The translations under genes were made by a program, and so were the position numbers. From assembly GCA_020080175.1 (NCBI GenBank), contig JAGHQL010000045.1, positions 62,001-126,000 of the forward strand: a stretch of 64,000 nucleotides of DNA, written 5' to 3'. The stretch is from Glutinoglossum americanum (Eukaryota > Ascomycota > Geoglossomycetes > Geoglossales > Geoglossaceae). A model generated the notes under the pieces. It did not search any database and was not told the DNA's origin. It saw only the letters and a list, made by a program, of their open reading frames with translations. Shown here piece after piece: positions 56,197 through 64,000 of this stretch. Numbering within the stretch: position 1 is the first letter of the stretch; the number at the start of each line of letters is the position of its first letter.

Positions 56197-56469
56197 GGAT
56201 CTGAGAAATGGCGGGAAGTGCTCTATCGCTCGCCACCGGGCTTTTTCATTCTCCGGGCGAACGATTTTTTGTAATATGCATGAGCCATTGTCCTCGTCTC
56301 CGCACTCCGCCATCCGATAAGCCTTCACACTGAGTACATAAAGACCAGAACTGCACCCACTATCTACACTCCCGACCCTAATCAGTCAAGCAACCTAGTG
56401 ATGTTTAGAGAACTACTATCCTTAACTTGAATCCCATTTAATACATTCTGTAACACCGAATCGATCAAT

Positions 56470-57554
56470 ATGTCCCAACTCTCCTCAGCACGTTATGGAA
56501 AAGACAACGTCCGAGTCTACAAGGTCCATCGTGATGAGAAGACCGGAGTCCACTCGGTAATTGAGATGACTGTCTGCGTCCTACTCGAGGGCGACATTGA
56601 AACTTCGTATGTTACTCGACGGAGCTCAGAAAGGGCCATTGGCTAATAATCTCTCAGCTATACACATGCAGACAACGGTGTAGTTGTAGCTACAGACTCC
56701 ATGAAAAATACCATCTACGGTATGTATCCATATTCCCTTGTTCCATATAATACATGTCTAATAGCTCCCCAAAGTCATGGCCAAACAGCACCCCGTTACG
56801 CCGCCAGAGCTCTTTGCCTCGATTGTCTCGACCCACTTCATTGAAACTTACCCTCACATCCACGCAGCCCACGTTAAGGTTACCGTTCATCGCTGGACCC
56901 GTATGACCATCGATGGCAAGCTGCACCCACACTCCTTTCTCCGCGATGGCGCTGAAACACGCAATGTCGAGGCCGTTGCCCGCAAAGGCAGTGGAATCAC
57001 CGTCCGCTCGGGCATCGCAGGATTACTTGTGCTCAAGAGCACAGGCTCTGCCTTCCATAGCTTCATCCGCAATGAATACACCACGCTGCCGGAGGTCTGG
57101 GATCGCATTCTCAGCACTGAGGTAGACTGCGGCTGGACTTGGAAGACATTCCCGGGTCTCAGCGCTGTCATGGAAAACATCCCCAGCTTTGACCAGGCTT
57201 GGCAAGCGAGCAGAGACATCACTCTCAAGACGTTCGCCGAGGACAATAGCGCTAGTGTCCAGAACACCATGTACAAGATGTGCGACCAGATCCTCAAGGC
57301 GGTACCGGATGTCGCCGCTGTAGACTACTCGTTGCCAAACAAGCATTATTTCGAGATTGGTAAGCTTTACCCCTTGCTGCTGGACTCCTTTTCGTGTAGA
57401 TCGCTGGACGGAGGAACTGACAACTAAAATAGACTTGAGCTGGCACAAGGGCCTCAAGAACACAGGCAAGGATGCGGAGGTCTACGTTCCGCAATCCAAC
57501 CCGAACGGACTCATCCAGTGCACAGTAACGAGGAAGCCGAAGGCGAAGTTGTGA
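56470..57554 (+). CDS. uaZ: Urate oxidase (uricase), peroxisomal
   Basis: Oxidises urate to 5-hydroxyisourate in the peroxisome, the first step of urate breakdown. Exons 56470-56606, 56658-56719, 56775-57359 and 57433-57554 (introns 51, 55 and 73 bp) encode 301 aa, the standard fungal length. The catalytic residues fit Aspergillus uricase with an offset of one: Lys11 (RYGKDNVR), Thr58 (VVATDSMKNT) and His257 (NKHYFEID). All three junctions restore family sequence: ETSYTHADNGV, NTIYVMAKQHPV and YFEIDLSWHKGL. The C-terminus KPKAKL ends in AKL, a type 1 peroxisomal targeting signal. Probable control by a UaY-type activator and AreA is suggested by upstream sites. The symbol follows the Aspergillus name. 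Confidence 0.96.
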
Positions 57555-58304
57555 TGGGTTAAAGTCCGACTGTGAATATACCTACTTATTTCCTCCGGTC
57601 CCGTCAGGACCTCGTTTTCTCCTTTCTTTGTAACAAATCCCTGAACCATTTGAGCGGGAATTAGAAATTTGAACCCAGACAAACCCGCAAGGATATCTAT
57701 CATGTCCCCTTTGTTATGGTAATTTTGGGACCTTGCTGTTTTTTTTCTTGTACTGTATATACGGAGATACGGAGTCACAATTCTCTCCAGTACGATACCA
57801 ACGACTTTCAGCACCCAATGTTGTTATTTACCCCTCCCTCCTTTGGTGTTAGCGGATTACCTAAATAAATGATGAGGTAATCTCTCAAGTACCATGACTT
57901 TCGTTTTATTTGATCGTGGTATTTGAGAATTATCCTATAAATGATACAAAACGCTATTGTTATATACTAACTTGATCACTCCTACCTTGGATATTTCCAT
58001 AAACGCGTAGGCTGTTGCTTAACTATCGTTTATTGGCCCAGGGAACTTTTCCCGACTTTGCAAGCTAGCCGAAATTGTCGCCCCGACGACTTTAGGGTAT
58101 CGCGCTATCGTCGACTTAGCCGGGGTAAAGCGCTCCAATCAAAATTTTGCTGTCGCTTCCGATATTTTGCGATCATCGATATCAATATGAATTCGGCAGT
58201 TCGCTTTTGTGTGAAGAGTTCAATCGGTAGACAAAAACTTTACCGAGCTGCCAACTACACTTCTATACACTTAGATTCTCTTCCCGCACTTGCTTTCTAC
58301 TGGA
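57555..58304. other. Intergenic region between uricase and the LYS2-like gene
   Basis: This 750-bp spacer holds a short copy of the TIR element (separate entry). I searched it for a Lys2 condensation-like N-terminal domain and saw none in any frame. The last 250 bp are presumably the LYS2-like promoter. Confidence 0.45.
57882..57930. repeat. Minimal copy of the dispersed TIR element
   Basis: CTCTCAAGTACCATGACTTT, then CGTTTTATTT, then GATCGTGGTATTTGAGAAT form a near-palindrome. Its two halves match the outer ends of the element at 61937-62308 (CTCAAATACCACGACTTTTC and its complement). It looks like the two termini joined after loss of the interior. Confidence 0.6.
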
Positions 58305-61300
58305 ATGGTACAATTACCAGACCCCACCATAGACCTTGACTGGTCCGGCTACGTTGATTCGATTCAGCAGCATTTCAGCGAGGCCGCAAAGAAACACCCG
58401 GACCGAGTATGTGTGGTAGAGACGAAGTCGTCTGAAGCTCCCGAGAGGAGGTTTACATATAAGCAGATCTACGAAGCATCAAATGTTCTAGCACACTACC
58501 TCCACGATGCGGGAGTTACTAATGGAGACGTTGTTATGATCTGGGCACATCGCTCAGTTGACTTGGTTGTTAGTATAATGGGCACATTGGTATAGTTTCC
58601 TTTTTTTGCAATTTCTGTCCTCTGACTTATTGATATACTGACTTCGCTCTTTTCTTCTCTCGTAAGGCTTCTTCGGCGACACTAAGTATCCTCGATCCAG
58701 CCTACCCACCAACGAGACAGAAGATTTATCTTGAGGTCGCTCAGCCCCGTGCATTGGTCAACATTGCAAGGGCAACAGATGAGGCGGGACCTTTGGCCCC
58801 AATTGTGCGAAGGTATATCGATGAGGAGCTTCTACTAAAGGCTGAAGTTCCCTCGCTACGCATTGGTGACAGCGGTGTCCTGTCTGGAGGCGAAGTTGGT
58901 GGTAGTGATTTATTTACTCAGGTTAGAGCAAAAGCTTCTTCACCGCCGGATACACAGGTGGGCCCCGATAGCGCGCCCACCCTCTCTTTCACTTCCGGTA
59001 GCGAAGGAAGGCCCAAAGGAGTGCTAGGCCGCCATTTCAGTCTCACCAAGTACTTTAGCTGGATGGCCGAGACCTTCCAGCTCAATTCAGAAAGTAGATT
59101 TACTCTTTTATCAGGTATTGCGCACGATCCCGTGCAAAGAGATATCTTCACACCTCTGTTCCTTGGGGCACAATTGCTGGTTCCTTCCAAGGAGGACATT
59201 CAGCATGAGAAGCTTGCTGAATGGATGCGTGCGCATAAGCCGACGGTCACACATCTGACGCCTGCTATGGGCCAGATTCTTGTCGGTGGAGCAACGGCGA
59301 AATTTCCATCTCTGGACAGGGCTTTTTTTGTCGGCGATGTTCTCACGAAGAGAGATTGTAGGAGTCTGCGGGAACTCGCGGTCAACGCCAACATAGTCAA
59401 CATGTATGGTACTACCGAGACGCAGCGAGCGGTGAGCTACTATGAAATACCGAGCCGGGCGAAAGATCCCAACTACTTGGACGAGCTGAAAGATACCGTA
59501 CCAGCTGGGAAGGGTATGAAGAATGTACAGCTTCTCGTTGTGAATAGGGAAGATCGGACCAAAATGTGTAAAATTGGAGAATTGGGAGAGATTTACGTCC
59601 GCGCCGCTGGTCTAGCGGAAGGTTACAAGGGAGATCAGACATTGAACGACCAGAAGTTCCTCATGAACTGGTTCGTGGACAATAAGATGTGGGTGGAAGC
59701 CGACGAGAAGAACAACATGGGTGAGCCGTGGAGAAAGTACTACAAGGGGCCACGAGACAGGCTTTATCGGACTGGTGACCTGGGCAGATACCTGGAATCC
59801 GGTGATGTGGAGTGTGCAGGACGCGCAGACGACCAAGTCAAGATTCGAGGTTTTCGAATTGAGCTCAATGATATCGACAGCAACTTAAGCCAGAACTCCT
59901 TGATCAGAGATTGCAAGACACTTGTCCGGAGAGACAGAAACGAGGAACCGACACTCGTCAGCTACATTGTACCGGAGCTAAATGAATGGCCCCAATGGCT
60001 CAAAGCTCGAGGCCTGGAGGACGTTGAAGATGAAGGAACTGACATTGGACCCTCAAAGGTCTATTCTAAGAGGTTCAGGCGGATGCAGACGGAGGTACGG
60101 GACCACTTGAAAGGCCGTTTGCCCAGCTATGCAGTGCCAACCATTTTCATTTTCCTCGGCAGGTTACCGCTTAATCCCAACGGGAAGGTCGACAAGCCAA
60201 ACCTCCCCTTTCCTGATGTTGCTGAACGGACAGAAGAAGCCTCGGATGAGGATTTGAAGAGATGGAAGTCGCTAACGGAAACTGAGAGAATTGTTGCAAC
60301 CAAGTGGGCCGATCTTATTCGTGGTCTTGACGCAAAGACTATTATGCCTCAGAATGATTTCTTTGATCTTGGTGGACACAGTATCTTGGCCCAGCAGATG
60401 CTGTTGGACATACGCAGAAAGACTAGAGCAAATGTTTCTATAAACACACTCTATGAGCATCCAAGTCTAGCTGGTTTCAGCGCGCAGGTTGACAGGCAGC
60501 TGGGGCCAACAAATGACGTCAACGGTAGCTGTACGGGAGCAAAGGAGAAAGTTCCTGCGTACGCTCAGTCTGTGGACGAGCTTCTCAAACAGCTACCGAC
60601 CACATATCAAACAGCAGACCCAGTGAAGATACGTGCATCAGCAAAACCGACTGTCTTCCTCACTGGTGCAACTGGGTTCTTGGGCGCTTCTCTTATTAAG
60701 GACATATTGCAACGAACCAGCCGTGCCGTCAGATTGATTGCCCACGTGCGGAGCGTCAAGGATCCAAAGGCTGCACTTGATCGACTACGGCGTTCTCTAC
60801 AGGGCTACGGCCTCTGGCATGACGAGTGGTCGATGAGATTGAGCTGCATCGTTGGTGATCTATCAAAGCCACAGCTTGGCATTGAGCAACACGCATGGCA
60901 GACCTTATCTCAGGAAGTTGACGTGGTGATTCACAATGGCGCCGCAGTCCACTGGGTCAGGAGATACCAGGACATGATGGCCTCAAACGTCATCTCTACG
61001 ATTGAGGCTATGAAGCTCTGCAACGAAGGAAAGCCTAAGCTTTTTACGTTCGTCAGTTCTACAAGTATACTCGATACTAATCACTACGTCAAACTCTCAG
61101 AGAAACAAATCAGCACTGGCCAAAACGCCATCTCTGAGGACGACGACATGCAGGGTAGTCGAACTGGTCTTGGCACTGGCTATGGCCAAACGAAATGGGT
61201 GTCTGAGCAGCTCGTCCGTGCGGCTGGAAAGAGAGGTCTCCAGGGCTCTGTGATTCGGCCTGGGTACATTCTAGGCGACTCGGAGACAGGCGTCTGCAAT

Positions 61301-61918
61301 ACTGATGACTTCTTGATACGTATGCTGAAGGGCTGCATTCAACTGTCGGCCCGGCCACGCATCATCAACACTGTCAACGCTGTTCCGGTCAATCACGTTG
61401 CTCGCGTGGTCGTGGCTGCTGCTCTCAATCCTCTCCCGGGCGGTGTACATGTCGTCCATGTTACTGGCCACCCGCGTTTACGCATGAATGAATACCTGTC
61501 GCTTCTCGAGTTCTATGGTTTTAAAGTTCCAGAGGTTAGTTATGACGCTTGGAAGGATGAACTCGAGAGATACGTCTCGGCAGGTGGCCAAGAGAAAGAT
61601 CAAGAACAACACGCGCTGATGCCGCTCTATCACTTCTGCGTCAACGACTTGCCAGCTACGACGCGAGCTCCGGAGCTTGATGACAGAAACGCTGTCAAGA
61701 TCCTGAAAGCAGACGCCGAGAACTGGACGGGAATCGATGAGAGCACTGGTTACGGAATCAGCAGGGAAGACGTGGGCAGGTTCCTAAGGTACTTGGCCGA
61801 GATCAAGTTCGTGAGCTGGCCCTCGGAAAGAGGGAGGGCATTGCCTGAGGTCAATCTGAGTGCAGCGCAGATGCAGGCGGTTGGGGCTGTGGGTGGCCGT
61901 GGCGGCGCATCGAAGTAG
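58305..61918 (+). CDS. Alpha-aminoadipate reductase (LYS2)-like A-T-R enzyme lacking the usual N-terminal region
   Basis: Exons 58305-58589 and 58667-61918 (77-bp intron) encode 1178 aa. Canonical fungal Lys2 is about 1400 aa and begins with some 220-250 condensation-like residues; here the protein starts directly with MVQLPDPTIDLDWSGYVDSI, the sequence that normally follows that region. The adenylation domain has TLSFTSGSEGRPKG (about 202-213), NMYGTTETQRAVSYY, YRTGDLGRY and VKIRGFRIEL. The carrier site is LGGHS, with the phosphopantetheine Ser at about 667. The reductase domain has FLTGATGFLGASL (about 760) and YGQTK with the YxxxK pair near Tyr934 and Lys938. Lys2 reduces aminoadipate to its semialdehyde in lysine synthesis. 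This could be a shortened true Lys2 or an NRPS-like paralog, so no symbol is given. Confidence 0.88.
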
Positions 61919-62693
61919 AGGAAAGAGATAAAGGGATAGTTTCTTAGATACTACGACTTTTCATTTTATTTACTTAGATGCCATAAAAGATCTACTAGAA
62001 TACCATGATTTCAACCTTGACCCGCTTACCGGTTTTCAAGTGGATTACTTTCCCCTCTCCTTGCATTTTCTAGGGGCGTGCCTAATGGTTATGGGAGTCT
62101 TCCGGATATATACGACTTGGGAGTCCCTCCAGAACATATCCGCCGTGATACAACAGTGGTCCTCGTGGGTGTGCCCTCCAATCTATGGCGCACTAGTAAT
62201 CCTCGGAGTAGCTGGACGGTACTGGTAGTTGCCTTGCGCGGCACTCTAGTAAACTTTTTTGTGGCATCCGAGAAAATAAAATGAAAAGTCGTGGTATTTG
62301 AGAAATCACCCCCAAAAGATAAAAGGTCTATCGCTTTGAGGTAGTCATCTGTGTTGAGTGATATTTCTTTATCCCATGGGATGTCTCCTTGAGACGCTAG
62401 CCCGCGCATCGCGTCGTTAGCGCGGAAATTCGGAGATTTATACCCCGTGCGAGTATTCTAGGGAAGGGGAGGGGAGAAGTCGGCAGGGTAAGGAGGGGTT
62501 TATGGGTTAGATGGCTGGTGATCTACTGGGTGTCCACACGCATCATACGAGCCCGTTGGGAAGGAGGAGGAGGGAGGATGTCAAGGGGAGAAAGGAAATC
62601 TTTTGATACATATTAGCCCATAATCTCCGGGGTGTGCTCCAGCAAGCTCGCCGTCTCATCCCTTTCAAGGTCCCCGAAAAGAAAACCTCAAAT
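61919..62693. other. Convergent intergenic region carrying a TIR element
   Basis: These 775 bp lie between the LYS2-like stop and the RIB7 stop. About half is the inverted-repeat element described separately. The rest (62313-62693) shows no feature. Confidence 0.5.
61937..62308. mobile_element. MITE-like element with about 70-bp terminal inverted repeats
   Basis: The left arm (about 61937-62006) and the reverse complement of the right arm (about 62239-62308) align over about 70 bp. Identity is roughly 80% by eye, and they share ACGACTTTTCATTTTATTT and GATGCCA.AAAA. The total length is about 370 bp with about 230 bp of unrelated, non-coding interior. Size, long inverted arms and lack of coding capacity fit a non-autonomous DNA transposon (MITE or foldback type). 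No target-site duplication could be assigned because the outer limits are blurred. Two further partial copies lie at 17926 and 57882, so the family is dispersed. Arm divergence suggests an old insertion. Confidence 0.65.
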
Positions 62694-63545
62694 TCACTCC
62701 CCCAGCTTGCCGCACAAAACGACATCCTCGCCCATTGGCTGCCACTTTGCATCCCTTAGTCTCGTCACCGGAATTGGATTGCCTTGATCGTCCGTTCTTC
62801 GTTTCGGACACACCACGACGCCTCCTTGCCCTAAGAGCGTTGGCGCAATGGTTACGATGAGTGAATTAATCAGATGAGCGTGCTCGGCGGCTAAGAGGGA
62901 GTTTATGACTGTCCCGCCGCCTTCGACCATTACGCTTTTGATGCCCTCGGCCTTGAGATGGTCGAGGATGTCGACCCATCGCATTTTACCGTCGACGAGT
63001 GGAAGACGGATGATTTTCCCACCATGATTCTTCAGAAGTCTTTCTCGTTCCTCATCCCTCCTCTGCTTCTCCTTAGATCTCCAGTCCCCTCCCTCCCCCC
63101 ATTCCCCCCAAAAAATCAACGGACCCCTCCCCTTCCGCTCCCTCACCATCCTCAAAACCCTCGCATTGCTGTCCCATTCCCACCTCCCCTTCGGGTCCAG
63201 CACCACCGGTCTGGGCTGTCCTTCTAACCCCGCACCGCCATACCCCCCCATGCCCCTAACCCTTGAATTGAGTCCCGGGTCGTCGGCGATGGCGGTTCCG
63301 GCGCCTACCACGACGGCGTCATGTTGGGAACGGAGGTAGTGGGTCATGGCTTCGGATTGGGGACTGGAGAGGTAGGTATGAATTCCGGGAGTGAGAGAAA
63401 TGGCGGAGTCGAGGGAGGAGGCGTAGGCAAGGGTTAGGAAGGGACGTTGGGGGTTGGAGGATTTGTTCCGGAGGTAGGGCCGGAGGAAGGAACATGAGGA
63501 AGCCGAGAAAGCAAAGGCGTCGGGAGGGAGAGTGTCGCTGGCCAT
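62694..63545 (-). CDS. rib7: 2,5-diamino-6-ribosylamino-pyrimidinone 5'-phosphate reductase (riboflavin synthesis)
   Basis: A single exon encodes 283 aa from MASDTLPPDAFAFS; an upstream in-frame Met 11 codons earlier is possible. Rib7 reduces the ribosylamino side chain of the pyrimidine intermediate with NADPH in fungal riboflavin biosynthesis. It belongs to the RibD C-terminal, dihydrofolate-reductase-like fold. Signatures are RPFLTLAYASSLDSAISL at the first strand, AMTHYLRSQHDAVVVGAGTAIADDPGLNSR for cofactor binding (in two blocks), RPVVLDPKGRW, and GIKSVMVEGGGTVINSLL near the C-terminus. A charged insert (about 145-170, rich in Glu, Lys and Arg) loops out between strands. The minus-strand RIB7 is followed downstream by the TIR element. 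Confidence 0.93.
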   Translation of the reverse strand: MASDTLPPDAFAFSASSCSFLRPYLRNKSSNPQRPFLTLAYASSLDSAISLTPGIHTYLSSPQSEAMTHYLRSQHDAVVVGAGTAIADDPGLNSRVRGMGGYGGAGLEGQPRPVVLDPKGRWEWDSNARVLRMVRERKGRGPLIFWGEWGEGGDWRSKEKQRRDEERERLLKNHGGKIIRLPLVDGKMRWVDILDHLKAEGIKSVMVEGGGTVINSLLAAEHAHLINSLIVTIAPTLLGQGGVVVCPKRRTDDQGNPIPVTRLRDAKWQPMGEDVVLCGKLGE

Positions 63546-63905
63546 TTGGTAATTATTATTTGTGTGGTGGAAGGGCAATTTCTATTTGGTGAATGTTTTG
63601 GAGATCTGTCTAAATATCTATTGGAAAGTTGAATACGACGGATGGATGGATGTTTTCTCTACGCGAGGAGCAGATTTGCGCTCTCTAAAAGCTCCTGAAT
63701 CAAGGAAGTCCAGCGCGGCGGCGCATGCCTTTCCGGTTTAATTGAAAATGCTACGTTTGGTTTAAGCTTCTGCAGTCCCATGCACCGCGCATATGAGTGT
63801 AATACGTTCAATTAAAGATGAAGACCAGGCACAACGGCCGTTCTTCGCGTTTTTTTTTTTGGCATACAATCGGTATAGAAGCCACCGAGCAATAAGAGCG
63901 ACAGC
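63546..63905. other. Intergenic region between uS11 and RIB7
   Basis: These 360 bp follow the uS11 stop and precede the RIB7 start on the minus strand, so they hold the uS11 3' UTR and the RIB7 promoter. Nothing specific was recognised apart from a T-rich run near 63851-63860. Confidence 0.4.

Positions 63906-64000
<95 letters not shown>

Larger units (their letters stand above)
55356..56469. promoter_or_regulatory. Intergenic region with uricase promoter
   Basis: This 1.1-kb spacer carries the hydrolase 3' end and the uricase promoter. A palindromic UaY-type site and GATA motifs occur within 400 bp of the uricase start (separate entries). No ORF with protein-like content was seen. Confidence 0.5.

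Noticed and set aside
57768-57776. GGAGTCAC upstream of the LYS2-like gene as a Gcn4/CPC1 site
   Set aside because: Matches only six of seven bases of TGASTCA and lies more than 500 bp from the start; too weak to claim.

Overview
The window is nuclear DNA from a filamentous ascomycete (Pezizomycotina). The evidence is short GT-AG introns of about 54-110 bp with CTAAC/CTAAT-like branch sites, single-gene transcription units, fungus-specific proteins (HRI1, GT90/CAP10, Ndt80-like regulator, CYP52-like P450, peroxisomal uricase ending in AKL) and an intron-containing nuclear tRNA-Ala. All CDS models below were spliced by eye and checked for reading phase across every junction. The genus cannot be named from this sequence alone.

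Layout. 1-5.7 kb: the 3' part of a mitochondrial NDUFAF7-type methyltransferase, a CAP10/GT90 glycosyltransferase and a conserved fungal membrane protein of unknown function. 6.0-23.1 kb: what looks like a complete N-acetylglucosamine (GlcNAc) catabolic cluster. In order it holds GlcNAc-6-P deacetylase (-), an intracellular GH3-GNAT beta-N-acetylglucosaminidase (+), an Ndt80-like regulator of RON1 type (+), a GlcNAc-kinase-type hexokinase (+), glucosamine-6-P deaminase (-) and an NGT1-type GlcNAc transporter (+). Together these would import GlcNAc, phosphorylate it, deacetylate it to glucosamine-6-P and deaminate it to fructose-6-P, with a dedicated regulator and a glycosidase encoded alongside. 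Trichoderma reesei has a comparable cluster under RON1.

25-47 kb: a CYP52-like P450, a UFD1-domain zinc-finger protein, an F-box-like cysteine-rich protein, a coiled-coil protein, an LRRC40-like leucine-rich-repeat protein, a holocytochrome c-type heme lyase and an ADCK/UbiB-family mitochondrial kinase. 47-64 kb: a probably mitochondrial DEVH RNA helicase, tRNA-Ala(CGC), HRI1, a membrane-associated alpha/beta hydrolase, uricase with a textbook UaY-type site upstream, an aminoadipate-reductase (LYS2)-like enzyme lacking the usual N-terminal region, RIB7 and the 3' end of ribosomal protein uS11 (RPS14).

The main points for a second look are: the intact GlcNAc cluster, with Ndt80-type motifs in both of its divergent promoters; a deaminase whose ATG start codon is itself interrupted by an intron; a Glu where GH3 NagZ-type enzymes usually carry the Asp nucleophile; the short LYS2-like A-T-R protein; and a small terminal-inverted-repeat element family present at three loci. 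No CRISPR, rRNA, retroelement or viral remnant was recognised.
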